Shown: one piece after another, positions 1 through 9,900 of the stretch
How the letters are laid out: the number at the start of each line of letters is the position of its first letter
Position numbering within the stretch: position 1 is the stretch's first letter
Assembly (NCBI GenBank): GCA_964371615.1
Contig: CAYJMS010000003.1
Location: forward strand, 124,001-188,000
Length of the DNA stretch: 64,000 nucleotides
Source of the DNA: SpSt-333 sp964371615
GTDB taxonomy: Bacteria > Bacteroidota > Ignavibacteria > UBA10030 > UBA8401
Reading direction: 5' to 3'
Made by a program: the position numbers and the translations under genes
The notes under the pieces: generated by a model
Database searches by the model: none
What the model was told of the DNA's origin: nothing
What the model saw: the letters and a program-made list of their open reading frames with translations, nothing else

Positions 1-770
1 GTAACAACGAGACTGCCGTTCTTTGCAAACTTGCTCGTGACATCGACCGCGGCGTTCAACAATCCGCCCGGATTGTCGCGCATATCGAGAATAATCCCTT
101 TCACATCTCCTTTCACTTTCAATTCTTTAATCGCCTGCCGCACTTCTTCTCCGGCGCGGGTGGAGAACCGCTCCAGTTTAATGTAGCCGATCCCCTCCTT
201 GACGAATCCGGAATATCCAACGTTGTGTACCTGTATCCGTTCTCGAATCAGTACAAATTCAATCGGATCTTTTTCACCTTCCCGTTCCACTTTCATCCGC
301 ACCACCGTTCCGGGTTCGCCCCGCACACGCGACCGAACGCTGTCCGGATTCACGCCGGAAATATTTTCACCGTCGATTGCGATAATCCTGTCGCCGGCTT
401 TTACTCCCTGTTTATGCGCGGAGTATCCTTCCATCGGAGACAGAACGGTAATGATGCCGTCCCGCACGCCGATGGAAACACCGATGCCTCCGTATTGCCC
501 GTGCGTCAACAGTTCAATCTCGCTTTCGTCCTTACCGCCGAGATACACAGTGTAGGGATCGAGCGTGCCGAGCATGCCGTCGATTCCCGATCGCATGAAG
601 CGCTCCGGATCCACCTCGTCCACATAGTTGGTGACGATCTCTTTGTACACCCTGCCGAAGATGTCGATGTTCTTCCCGATGCTGAGGTAGATGTTGTCGA
701 TACCGGTAAAACCCGCCGCTCCGATCAACACAACGGAAACAAGAATGCCTGCAATGAGTCTCTTTTTCAT
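1..770 (-). CDS. S41 family C-terminal processing peptidase (partial, 3' end beyond window)
   Basis: The readable part is the N-terminal ~256 residues. It begins MKKRLIAGILVSVVLIGAAG, a signal anchor or signal peptide. A tail-specific-protease N-terminal region follows, then a PDZ domain (YGGIGVSIGV through AGDRIIAIDGENISG, roughly residues 95-165). The start of the S41 catalytic domain follows (GYIKLERFS, then DMRDNPGGLL near the window edge). The catalytic Ser/Lys region lies off the window. Proteins of this family (CtpA/Prc) are periplasmic serine proteases that trim or degrade proteins at their C-termini. The start is the ATG at 770, directly before the hydrophobic segment. The next gene is on the other strand, 317 bases away. 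Confidence 0.9.
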   Translation of the reverse strand, partial: MKKRLIAGILVSVVLIGAAGFTGIDNIYLSIGKNIDIFGRVYKEIVTNYVDEVDPERFMRSGIDGMLGTLDPYTVYLGGKDESEIELLTHGQYGGIGVSIGVRDGIITVLSPMEGYSAHKQGVKAGDRIIAIDGENISGVNPDSVRSRVRGEPGTVVRMKVEREGEKDPIEFVLIRERIQVHNVGYSGFVKEGIGYIKLERFSTRAGEEVRQAIKELKVKGDVKGIILDMRDNPGGLLNAAVDVTSKFAKNGSLVV

Positions 771-830
771 GCCAACCCTTTGTATTTATTACAATGAATA
801 TTTTGCGAATATCTCAAAAAAAATTAAATC

Positions 831-904
831 ATTGTCATGCCGAGCGTAGACGAGGCATGACTTTCACCGAATTGTCACACCTCGTCTACGCTCGGTGTGA
901 CAAT
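831..904. repeat. Paired palindromic repeats (REP-like)
   Basis: Two imperfect palindromes sit head to tail. The first has arms TCATGCC/GGCATGA (835-841, 854-860) around GAGCGTAGACGA. The second has arms ATTGTCACACC/GGTGTGACAAT (871-881, 894-904) around TCGTCTACGCTC. The two cores are exact reverse complements, so the whole element can also fold as one long hairpin. It lies in the 317-base space 771-1087 between divergent genes; otherwise that space holds only the short repeat at 958-990 and the promoters expected there. This resembles dispersed intergenic repeats common in environmental Bacteroidota-type genomes. Confidence 0.7.
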
Positions 905-957
905 CTTTAATATTTAAGATAGGTACAAATAGTTTTTTGTTTAAAATTCTTTTCTTC

Positions 958-990
958 CTCTGTGTCTCCGTGCCTCCGTGCCTCCGTGGT
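958..990. repeat. Low-complexity CTCCGTGC short tandem repeat
   Basis: The tract is built of near-identical 8-10 base words (TGTCTCCG, TGCCTCCG, TGCCTCCG, TGG). A related tract (TTTGCGCCTCTGCGACTTTG) lies between phoU and pstB near 46010-46030. No coding role is apparent. Confidence 0.5.
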
Positions 991-1087
991 ATGCTTTTCA
1001 GAATATACAACAGAAACACCACTGTTGCATTGTTGCATTTCATCGATCCCCTCAGTACGTTAGAGGGTCACTACCATAGGGAAGACA

Positions 1088-2539
1088 ATGTCCACCACCT
1101 CGTCCCGTGCAGACGCGCTCGACGCCCTCCGCGGCCTCGCCATTATCGGCATGATCCTCTCCGGCCAATTGCCGTTCCACGAATTTGTGCTGCCGGACTG
1201 GATGTATCACGCACAGGTTCCGCCGCCGGACCATACATTTATCCCCACACTTCCGGGCATTACCTGGGTCGATCTTGTATTTCCCTTCTTTTTATTTGCC
1301 ATGGGTGCGGCGTTTCCGCTGGCGTTATCAAAAAAAATAGCAGCCGGCGTTTCGAAATGGGAGATCTCGTTCTCGATCCTGGAACGCGGCGTGCTGTTGG
1401 GATTCTTTGCACTCTATGTTCAGGCGATCCGCCCGTATGCGATGAGCACACATCCCGATACGATGACCTGGCTGGTCAGTATTGCGGCGTTTCTTTTTCT
1501 CTTTCCGATGTATGCGCGCCTGCCGGAAACGTGGAACAAATTTCTCCGTTGGGGAGTGAAGTCCGCAGGATGGATCTGCGCGATTCTCTTTTTTGTATTG
1601 ACCACGTATCCCGATGGAAGCGGATTTAAACTGACCCGCAGCGATATCATCATCGTCGTATTAACGAACATGGCGGTCTTCGGTGCGTTCACCTGGCTCG
1701 TGACACGCGACAATCTTCTTCTGCGATTGGGCTTACTGGGGGTACTGTTCGCAATCCGTCTGTCGAATATGCCGGCGGGAATTGAAGGATGGGTGAACGA
1801 CATTTGGCGTTGGACGCCGATACCGTGGATGTATACGCTCTATTATCAGCAGTACCTCTTCATCGTCATTCCCGGCACAATACTTGGAGATTTGATCCTC
1901 CGTTTTACGAAATTGATTAATCAAAACCCAATTCCCAATTCCCAATTCCTAATTCCTAATCACCAATGGCATTCATTGCGTTATATTTTTATTGCTCTGC
2001 TCATGCTTTTTCTCAACTTAGAACTCCTGATCGGCCTCTTCTCCCGCTATCTTGTTGAAACTACACTGCTGACATTCGTGCTCTGCGGCGCCGGATATTG
2101 GCTGACGAACAAACCGTTGAACGAACGGGAAAAATTGTACCGCGAATTGTTCCATTGGGCAATCTTCTGGCTGGTGTTGGGACTCTTCTTTGAACCGTAC
2201 GAAGGTGGCATTAAAAAGGACAAAGCGACTGTCAGTTACTATTTTGTCACGAGCGGACTGGCGATCTGTTCGTACATCTTCTTTTCCGTTGTCATCGACG
2301 TGTTCAAGAAAAAACGGGCTGTGCAATTATTGATCGACAACGGGCAGAATCCGATGATCGCGTATGCGGGGATCAATAATTTCGTCATTCCACTGCTCGG
2401 CGTGACCGGTATTTTATCCGTGATGAATGCACTTGTCACCACTCCGTTTCTTGGATTCCTCAAAGGATTGATCTTTACACTTCTTCTTATGCTTGTCACC
2501 AGTTTTTGCACGAAGAAGAAGATATTCTGGAGGACATAA
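1088..2539 (+). CDS. DUF5009 / heparan-alpha-glucosaminide N-acetyltransferase-like membrane protein
   Basis: This 483-residue multispanning membrane protein opens with RADALDALRGLAIIGMILSG, the conserved beginning of the acyltransferase-3/HGSNAT/DUF5009 superfamily. About ten or more hydrophobic segments follow. Relatives move acyl groups across the membrane onto sugars; the substrate here is unknown. Around residues 277-290 a soluble loop (QNPIPNSQFLIPN) is encoded by a low-complexity AATTCC repeat tract, an apparent in-frame insertion. The stop codon overlaps the ribosome-binding region (GGAGGA) of the next gene, so the two are probably co-transcribed. The family assignment is good; the reaction is inferred. 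Confidence 0.75.
   Translation: MSTTSSRADALDALRGLAIIGMILSGQLPFHEFVLPDWMYHAQVPPPDHTFIPTLPGITWVDLVFPFFLFAMGAAFPLALSKKIAAGVSKWEISFSILERGVLLGFFALYVQAIRPYAMSTHPDTMTWLVSIAAFLFLFPMYARLPETWNKFLRWGVKSAGWICAILFFVLTTYPDGSGFKLTRSDIIIVVLTNMAVFGAFTWLVTRDNLLLRLGLLGVLFAIRLSNMPAGIEGWVNDIWRWTPIPWMYTLYYQQYLFIVIPGTILGDLILRFTKLINQNPIPNSQFLIPNHQWHSLRYIFIALLMLFLNLELLIGLFSRYLVETTLLTFVLCGAGYWLTNKPLNEREKLYRELFHWAIFWLVLGLFFEPYEGGIKKDKATVSYYFVTSGLAICSYIFFSVVIDVFKKKRAVQLLIDNGQNPMIAYAGINNFVIPLLGVTGILSVMNALVTTPFLGFLKGLIFTLLLMLVTSFCTKKKIFWRT
1921..1964 (+). repeat. Low-complexity AATTCC repeat inside a coding sequence
   Basis: The tract carries successive words CCCAATTC, CCAATTCC, TAATTCC and TAATC, read in frame as the loop NQNPIPNSQFLIPNHQ of the membrane protein at 1088-2539. 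Such tracts normally lie between genes; here the frame is kept open. Confidence 0.6.
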
Positions 2540-2541
2540 CG

Positions 2542-3432
2542 ATGAGAATCAGAACGTTAGCATTGTGCCTTGCATTTTCTACCGCCACGGCATTTGCACA
2601 GCATGATTCTGCTGCGTGGTATCATCCGCTGCATGTCGGAAATGAGTGGATATACAAAACAACTTATTCACAAACTAATTTCCCGAATCCTCCTGTGTCA
2701 TCCGTTGATTTCCTCCATCGGATTATAGAGCGCGACACGGTTATTGATAATGCTGTTTGGGCAATAATCCGGTACGATTATATAAAAGCGGGTGAATCCG
2801 GTTCAACACGGGAGCGGTACGACACGCTCTCCTCCCGGTTTTTCATCGGCAGCGATTTTATCGACAGTGTGCGATGTATTCTTCCGAGCGTTCAGTTTGG
2901 ATCGCCCATGCCCGTGACGGTCCAGAGCGTCTATGCGGATACCATCGTATCAATACCAACTGTCAGTCGGCATTTAAAGATGTGGGTAACCGGTGCTCAG
3001 CGTGAATGGATATTTTCGTACGGTCTCGGCATGACTTCGATGATATCCGGTGACGGTGATATATTTTTCGGAAGCGGCAGCCAATCATCCTTGGCATATG
3101 CAAAAATCAACGGTGTGGAATACGGCACCGAACCGCTTACTGTGAATGACGAGTCAAATGTAATTCCGAAATATTTTGCATTGCATCAAAACTATCCCAA
3201 TCCCTTCAATCCGTCAACGACAATCACATTCAATATACCATCGAACATGGATATATCGCTAAAAGTATATACTGTGATCGGTATGGAAACGACGTCGATC
3301 GCTGGCGGAAAGTATCCGGCAGGGATTCATTCCGTCCAATGGCGCCCGGATGGGTTGGCCAGCGGTGTCTATTTTTACACGTTGCGTGCCGGAAAATTCT
3401 CTCAAACCAAAAAACTCATCTTGTTAAAATGA
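2542..3432 (+). CDS. T9SS type A sorting-domain secreted protein
   Basis: This protein has 296 residues. The ATG at 2542 follows GGAGGA and starts a clear signal peptide (MRIRTLALCLAFSTATAFAQ); an upstream in-frame start would bury it. The middle has no recognised domain. The C-terminal ~80 residues are the T9SS type A sorting domain: FALHQNYPNPFNPSTTITF, then LKVYTVIGMET, ASGVYFYTLRAG and the terminal KKLILLK. The domain directs export across the outer membrane and surface attachment or release. The stop overlaps the next start by four bases (ATGA), so translation of the pair is probably coupled. Confidence 0.88.
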   Translation: MRIRTLALCLAFSTATAFAQHDSAAWYHPLHVGNEWIYKTTYSQTNFPNPPVSSVDFLHRIIERDTVIDNAVWAIIRYDYIKAGESGSTRERYDTLSSRFFIGSDFIDSVRCILPSVQFGSPMPVTVQSVYADTIVSIPTVSRHLKMWVTGAQREWIFSYGLGMTSMISGDGDIFFGSGSQSSLAYAKINGVEYGTEPLTVNDESNVIPKYFALHQNYPNPFNPSTTITFNIPSNMDISLKVYTVIGMETTSIAGGKYPAGIHSVQWRPDGLASGVYFYTLRAGKFSQTKKLILLK

Positions 3433-4688
3433 GGGGAATACTTTTTTATATCACTTTGATCAGTTTTACTTTCCACGAAGGCGAGGCACAATGGAAACAG
3501 GTCAACGGACCGGCGGCGAATTGGATATTATCAATGTTCACTTTCGATTCTCTCATACTGGTATCCTCCTTCCTGACGTACAGTAGCACCGGATACGATC
3601 ATGCGTGGAATGATTCTGTAGTCTATGGCAGTGTTCATTGCGCCATCAAAAGCGATTCTCACCTGGTGGTGGCCGGACATACGATTTCCTATTCTACCGA
3701 CCATGGTCAATCATGGACGGAATCGGCAGGATTAAGACATGTCGATCTTTATGACCCGGGCAGAAGCATCTCCTATCAGGCACTTTTCAGGCACGATAAC
3801 AGCCTGTATGCTCAATATGATTATACATCGGATGAATATTCGCTAAGCAAGGTGATCTATTCAAACGATAACGGCGTGACATGGCTGGAGGCATGGGCAT
3901 ATCCCACCGATATTGTTGCGGATTTGTGGATTTCTGCCGACTCGTTTTTTATTGCGTACAAGAGTGGGACCGGATTTCTCCGAAAGACAACGAGCAATAT
4001 ATATTGGGATTCGATCAATACCGAATTGGGCAATGTCGATGTCCGAAGTATTCTCATTGACAGTGACAGGGATCCGGAAGGATATCCCCTTCTCTTCGCT
4101 CTCACTTCCGCGGGACTGTACCGGTCAAACGATTACGGTGTCCATTGGACATTGGTATCAAGCATGTTGGATCTCACGACAATGCAAAAACTCTGGTCAA
4201 TAAATGGATATCTCTTTGCCTCATCATATTCAGGTATATACAATTCTTCGGACAAAGGCATACACTGGACAGATATTGATTCCGGTTTGACCAAGACATT
4301 GGTAACGCACCTGTCCGTTTACGGGAACGACCTCCTGGCGGCGACTAATGCGGGATTATGGCGCCGTCCCATTTCGGAAATCACTTCGGTGAACGAATAT
4401 TCGACCCGCGCCCCCGCCGGTTTTGCGTTACATCAGAACTACCCCAATCCATTCAATCCATCAACGATGATTTCATTCTCCATTCCAGACTTTGGAGCGA
4501 GAAATGTCCTGATCCTGCGAATATTTGATATGCTCGGACGTGATATTCGGACACTCGTCAACGAACCGCTCCCTCCCGGCAGGCATTCCGTCCGCTTTGA
4601 TGCGACAGGACTTGCAACAGGGTTGTATTTTTACCACATTCAGTCAGGAACATTTGCCGATACGAAGAAGATGATGTACATTAATTAG
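3429..4688 (+). CDS. T9SS-exported Asp-box (BNR-like) beta-propeller protein
   Basis: This protein has 419 residues, with the start ATG overlapping the previous stop (ATGA). A short signal peptide (MRGILFYITLISFTFHEGEAQ) is followed by repeated Asp-box motifs SxDxGxxW: STDHGQSW, SNDNGVTW, SNDYGVHW, SSDKGIHW. These are typical of sortilin/sialidase/YCF48-like propellers. The C-terminus is a T9SS type A sorting domain (FALHQNYPNPFNPSTMISF, then TGLYFYHIQSG and KKMMYIN). Such proteins are exported and often surface-attached; the binding partner cannot be told. An upstream in-frame start at 3339 would lie inside the preceding gene and lacks a signal peptide. Confidence 0.87.
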   Translation: MRGILFYITLISFTFHEGEAQWKQVNGPAANWILSMFTFDSLILVSSFLTYSSTGYDHAWNDSVVYGSVHCAIKSDSHLVVAGHTISYSTDHGQSWTESAGLRHVDLYDPGRSISYQALFRHDNSLYAQYDYTSDEYSLSKVIYSNDNGVTWLEAWAYPTDIVADLWISADSFFIAYKSGTGFLRKTTSNIYWDSINTELGNVDVRSILIDSDRDPEGYPLLFALTSAGLYRSNDYGVHWTLVSSMLDLTTMQKLWSINGYLFASSYSGIYNSSDKGIHWTDIDSGLTKTLVTHLSVYGNDLLAATNAGLWRRPISEITSVNEYSTRAPAGFALHQNYPNPFNPSTMISFSIPDFGARNVLILRIFDMLGRDIRTLVNEPLPPGRHSVRFDATGLATGLYFYHIQSGTFADTKKMMYIN

Positions 4689-4715
4689 ACTTTACTCACA
4701 ACAAAGGAATACCGC

Positions 4716-5213
4716 ATGAAACTCGAAAAGACAGTGCTGAAAGCGATGAACGAGCAGATCAACAAGGAGCTCTATTCATCATACCTTTATCTTGCGATGT
4801 CCGCTTGGTGCGAATCCGAGGGTTATCCCGGTTGCGCTAAGTGGCTGAAGGTACAGAGCGAGGAAGAGAACGATCATGCGATGAAGATCTACCATTTCAT
4901 CCACGAGCGGGGCGGCAAGGTCGATTTGGATGCGATTGACAAACCGAAGAACGAGTTTAAAAATCTCTCCGCGTTGTTCTCGATGGTGTTGGAACACGAA
5001 CAAAAAGTAAGCGCTTCGATCACCTCGTTGTACGAAACGGCAATGAAAGCGAACGATTATCCGACACAAATCATGCTGCAATGGTTCATTTCCGAACAGG
5101 TGGAAGAGGAAAAGAATGCGAACGAAGTAGTCGACCTCCTGAAAAAGGTCGGCGATTCCCCTGTCAGCCTGATGATGTTCGACCGGCAAATGGGAGCGCG
5201 GACGGAGAAATAA
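4716..5213 (+). CDS. ftnA: Non-haem ferritin
   Basis: This 165-residue, four-helix-bundle iron-storage protein is close to the usual length of bacterial FtnA. Ferroxidase-centre residues are visible: Glu18 (NKELYSSYLY), Glu51 and His54 (SEEENDHAMK), a Glu in VLEHEQ, and the QxxEE segment ISEQVEEEKNA. It oxidises Fe(II) and stores it as a ferric mineral in the cytoplasm. It lies 27 bases after a T9SS protein gene and is closed by a strong terminator at 5241-5280. Confidence 0.95.
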   Translation: MKLEKTVLKAMNEQINKELYSSYLYLAMSAWCESEGYPGCAKWLKVQSEEENDHAMKIYHFIHERGGKVDLDAIDKPKNEFKNLSALFSMVLEHEQKVSASITSLYETAMKANDYPTQIMLQWFISEQVEEEKNANEVVDLLKKVGDSPVSLMMFDRQMGARTEK

Positions 5214-5240
5214 TTCCGTCTATCGAGATGGTGCTTTCCG

Positions 5241-5280
5241 GGTCTCACAGAATAGTATATATCCTGTGAGACCTTTTTTT
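5241..5280 (+). terminator. Rho-independent terminator of ftnA
   Basis: A perfect 10-bp stem GGTCTCACAG/CTGTGAGACC with an AT-rich loop is followed by TTTTTTT. Confidence 0.92.
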
Positions 5281-5454
5281 GCCCTCTCGACTCTCCTCTC
5301 ACACCATGTTATATTTCTATAGTGTGTGATGAGAATCAATGTATGGGTAATTTGTAACCTATGTTAGTATGTTTTAGAATAATATTTCTTGACAATCCTT
5401 ACCTACAACCGTATCTTATTACGCATAATTTTCATCTCACAGGGGGATCCACCA

Positions 5455-6879
5455 ATGAAGTATCTCAAATTTCTTGCCGTTACGGCGGCATTCATGATTA
5501 TTTTGTCCGGTTGCGACAGTCCTAATCAACCTACAACTGATCAACTCCAATCCACATCAGCAGAAGAATTGTCCCTGGCAAAAAAGGGGGACAAAAACAA
5601 TAAGGGCATAAACTCCCGGTTCGAATGCACCGATGTTGCACCGTTGATGACGGGAAAAAATGTCCGTGCCGGAACGGTAACGGTGACGAACGACGGCAGT
5701 ACATTGTATGTGACGTACACTGTCTCCGGCGGTTGGACACTGACAAAAACACATTTGAACATCTCGCGCGGAATCTTTACCCGTCATGACGGATCCGGCC
5801 GTGTTAATGTAAAACAAAACCATGCGTCCGGCACGACGACGTACACCTATGCGATACCGATGCAGTGGACTGCAGGATCGAAGGTCTATATTAAAGCCCA
5901 CGCCGACGTAAAGAAAAACAGAACCACGGAAGTCGCCTGCGGCGGGAGGAACGGCAGGAAACATAAAGGACATTGGTTTGCCTTTTTCCGCTACATGATA
6001 AAAGGCGCACCGCCGGCAACATATGATATCTCCGGCGTTACGTTTATCGACGAAAACTCCAACGGCGAACAGGATGCCGAAGAAGAAGGACTCGCGGGAG
6101 TTCCTCTCTCTCTCAGCAACGGATGGACGACCATCTCCGATCTCAACGGCGAATATTCGTTCTCCGGACTCTCCAACGGAACGTATACGGTCACGGCGGG
6201 AGTGATGAGCGGCTATATGCTCACCACCGATGCCAGCGTTCCCGTTGCGATTTCCGGCGCAAGCCAGTCGGCAGATTTCGGTTATGCAACGAACGTTGCA
6301 CCCCCGACAACGTACGCTCTATCCGGTTTCGTCTTTGTCGATGCCAATGATAACGGAGTGAAGGACGACGGTGAAGAAGGATTGCCGGGAATCAATGTCG
6401 AATTGCAAAACGGATCCACCGCGGTGACGGGAGCGGACGGCGATTATGAGTTTACCGGTTTGACCAACGGAACATACACGGTTACCATTCCCGACCAAAA
6501 AGGCTTTACCGCACTGACGCCGCTCTCGCAGAACGTCACGATTTCCGGTGCGGATCAATCATTGAACTTCCGTTTCGGATTATTATCTCTTTCAATTTCC
6601 GGCGTGTTGTTTTATGATGTGAATAACAACGGCCAGCGCGATGCCGGTGAGCCGGGTATCGCCGGAGCAGCGGTTGCTCTCTATTCCAATAACGGCGTTT
6701 GGCTGGAAGCAATTTCCGATGCCGACGGCTTTTATTCCTTCAATGATCTCTCTGCCGATACATACTTGTTTGAATTCTTTTTCGAGGGATATCAACCGCC
6801 GCCGGATTATTATCTGTATCTCTTCGATCTCACCACCGAGAGTTTAACCGTGGACTGGGCAATGACCGATCCCGGTTAA
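5455..6879 (+). CDS. Lipoprotein with three SdrD B-like repeat domains
   Basis: This protein has 474 residues. The start is the ATG at 5455, preceded by AGGGGGA, giving a lipoprotein signal peptide with lipobox LSGC (Cys20). After a unique region of ~160 residues come three SdrD B-like/Cna-B-type beta domains, each opening with a calcium-loop-like acidic motif: FIDENSNGEQDAEEEGLAG, FVDANDNGVKDDGEEGLPG and FYDVNNNGQRDAGEPGIAG. Each then has a GxYxFxxLxxGTYTV-type strand. These domains act as rigid stalks in surface proteins; the protein is probably a cell-envelope structural or adhesive lipoprotein. The function is inferred from domains only. Confidence 0.82.
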   Translation: MKYLKFLAVTAAFMIILSGCDSPNQPTTDQLQSTSAEELSLAKKGDKNNKGINSRFECTDVAPLMTGKNVRAGTVTVTNDGSTLYVTYTVSGGWTLTKTHLNISRGIFTRHDGSGRVNVKQNHASGTTTYTYAIPMQWTAGSKVYIKAHADVKKNRTTEVACGGRNGRKHKGHWFAFFRYMIKGAPPATYDISGVTFIDENSNGEQDAEEEGLAGVPLSLSNGWTTISDLNGEYSFSGLSNGTYTVTAGVMSGYMLTTDASVPVAISGASQSADFGYATNVAPPTTYALSGFVFVDANDNGVKDDGEEGLPGINVELQNGSTAVTGADGDYEFTGLTNGTYTVTIPDQKGFTALTPLSQNVTISGADQSLNFRFGLLSLSISGVLFYDVNNNGQRDAGEPGIAGAAVALYSNNGVWLEAISDADGFYSFNDLSADTYLFEFFFEGYQPPPDYYLYLFDLTTESLTVDWAMTDPG

Positions 6880-6911
6880 GGCGGATAAAAATATTTTCTT
6901 GATTGTCTGAC

Positions 6912-6946
6912 AAAGGCTGTGCATCTTCCTGCACAGCCTTTTTTAT
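6912..6946 (+). terminator. Rho-independent terminator of the SdrD-B lipoprotein gene
   Basis: The stem AAGGCTGTGCA/TGCACAGCCTT with loop TCTTCC is followed by TTTT. It ends only eight bases before the next start codon. Confidence 0.9.
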
Positions 6947-6953
6947 TACGCCG

Positions 6954-9900
6954 ATGAACAAATTCCTGATCGGAGCATTCCTGCTCCCGACATTCATCTG
7001 CGCCCAAATTACCTCTTACCCGTACCGGGAAAGTTTCGACTCTGTTTCTGTTCCCTCTCTGCCCGCAGGCTGGACCGTATCTGCCAACAAGAATGTCTCC
7101 GGCGATTTCGTTACCACAACCACAAGCGTCCGTTCCGCTCCCAATGCCGTCAGTTCGACGGATGCTACAAAAGAACAGTTGCTGATCTCGCCGTTGTTCT
7201 CATTCACCGGAAAATCTCCGGACGTGCTCGAATTCTACGAACGCCGGACCGCATCGCATACGTCCGGTCTGCTCGTAGAGGCGTCAATCGGTTCGGATAC
7301 GATTTTTTCACTCCAATTGAGCGATACGCTGAAACAAGAAAGCAGCACCGCATACGTTAAGCGAACCATTCCGATTCCGGAAACATTGAACAATACAGAC
7401 AACGTCCGTTTCCGCTGGCGCGTTACGGGGAACGGAACCGGCGCAACCGGCGTGATCCGGTTGGACGACATTCAGATTACGGTGAAAAAATCGATTGATC
7501 TCTCTCTGTCATCACTTTCTCTGAATCCGGAACTGCCGCGTGCTGGAGAGTCGGTTGCTGTCTCCGTCGTCATGCAAAACAACGCTCTCGCCGGCAATTT
7601 TTCAGGATCGATCCGCTTGTCCGATCCGCCGGTATTTGAAACAACGCAGCCCTTCTCCGTTACATTGGCGGAGAATGAATCTACCGTTGTTATCATACGC
7701 TATCCTGACATCAAAGCCGGTGCTCATCATCTCGGCGCGGAATTGCTGCTGACCGGCGACGAGGATACGTCGAATAATGTTTTCTCTCTCCAATTCTCTG
7801 CGGGATTTCAATCACGCACCATGCTGATCAACGAATTCATGTACGTTCCGCCTGCCGGAATGCCCGAATGGATCGAGATCGTGAATGCTGGATCTGATTC
7901 TCTTTCCGTTTCTGGGTGGAGAATCGCCGACGGAACATCCAATAAGGCGGTGATAAATCCTTCAAACAGGAAGATCGCCTCTCTATCATATGCGGTCGTC
8001 ACGACGGATACTACGGCGTTTAAAAATTTTTACTCTTCTTCCGCTCTCCTCTTGCAGTCGTCGTTTTCCGCTTTAAATAATTCCGGCGATGCTGTTGTAC
8101 TGTACGATCCAGCCGGATCGGTGATCGACTCTTTTACATATGCATCATCCTGGGGAGGTAACAGCGGCGGCCGCTCGCTTGAACGAATCGATACGGCATC
8201 GACATCAACAGAAAGATCGAACTGGAAAGCATCGCTCAATCCTTTGGGAGCGACGCCGGGATACATCAATTCGGTAACGCAGAAAAACAACGACATTACT
8301 GTCGGAAGTATAACGTTTGCTCCTGAATTTCCCGTGGTCGGCATACCCACCACCGTTACGGCAGAAGTGTTGAATATCGGCAGGCAGCCGATGTCGTCGA
8401 TCGATCTGAAATTCTTTATCGATGCGAACAACGATTCGGTGCTTTCGTTTACCGAACTTTTTGCAGACCGGCAGATTGCATTTCTTTCTGCGGGGAATTC
8501 TGTTTCGCTTTCCGTTCTTCTTCCGCCGCTGCAGCAGGGAGTGCATAGCGCCGCCGTGCGCATCGACGCTGCGCAGGATGACGACACGACAAACAATTTT
8601 CTCTATTTTCCGATTACCTTCGGCATTCCCCGCAATAGCATCATCATTAACGAAATCATGTATGCGCCGACCGGAGATATGCCGGAATGGATCGAGGGAT
8701 TCAATACGACCGATGCGTCGATCGATATATCAGGTTGGAAGATCTCCGACAACGGAGCAGCGCGGCCGGTAATTTCAGGAAATCCGACGGACATTCCCCC
8801 GAGATCGTTTTTTGTCGTTACGACCGACACAAATCAATTGAAGATCACATTTCCCGATGCACGGCCGATATTTCAGGCATCGATTCCGTCGTTGAACAAT
8901 ACCACACCCGATGCTGTGGTAATGTATGATGATCGTGGAGCAGTGATGGACAGTCTGTATTACAAGCCGGCATGGAGCGGTTCGAACGGGTTTTCTCTGC
9001 AGCGGTATGACGAAGCAGGCATATCCACAGACTCGGCAAACTGGCGCTCCGCATTTCCAACGCCGGGACGGGTCAATGCGATTGTGCGGAGGGATTTTGA
9101 CGCTCGAATAAAAAGTTTGCTTATTTCCCCTTCGCTTCCTGTTGCCGGCGCGTCCGTAACGGTAACGGCTGCAATCGAAAATATCGGCAGGCAAACGATG
9201 AATACGGTTACCGTCTCACTGTATCTCGATGCCGACAACGATTCTGCGTTTGCAGAAAACGAATTGATCGCACGCGAATTGATCCCGGCGATTGCTCCGC
9301 TGGATTCCGTAATTCTAACAGCGAATTGCTATCCAAATCGATCCGGCCATAACAGGATTTTTACCGTCATCTCTTCAGCCGAGGATGAAGAATCAGTCAA
9401 TAATACCGGCACCATGGAGTTCACTGTCGGAGCGCCGCCATGGAGCATTCTGGTTACGGAGATCATGTACAATCCATCAGACGACAACCCGGAGTGGATC
9501 GAATTGTACAATACCACTCCGACGCCGGTGGATGTAGCGGGCTGGAAGATAGCGGATAACGGAAGCGCACGAACGACGATCGCACAATCGAGTGCATCGA
9601 TTCCGCCGATGTCGTACTGTATCGTTACGACTGATTCGCTTTTTCATCAATTATATTCGGTCTCCGTTCCGGTCTTTATCGCTCCGTTCTCTGCGCTGAA
9701 CAACACTTCACCCGATGCGGTGGTGTTGTTCGATCCGTTTAATCGTATGATCGACAGCGTTGCGTATCGTCCGACTTGGGGCGGAGCGAACGGAATGACG
9801 CTCCAGCGGTACGATCTTTCCGGCTCATCGACCGATTCGTCAAACTGGCGATCCGGCGTTTCCAGCCCGGGATTGGAAAATGTTATCTCGCGAAAAGATT

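Noticed and set aside
937..1629. Reading frame overlapping the start of the membrane acyltransferase gene
   Set aside because: It is a shadow in another frame; its composition (Arg- and Cys-rich) is unlike the clear membrane protein on the same strand.
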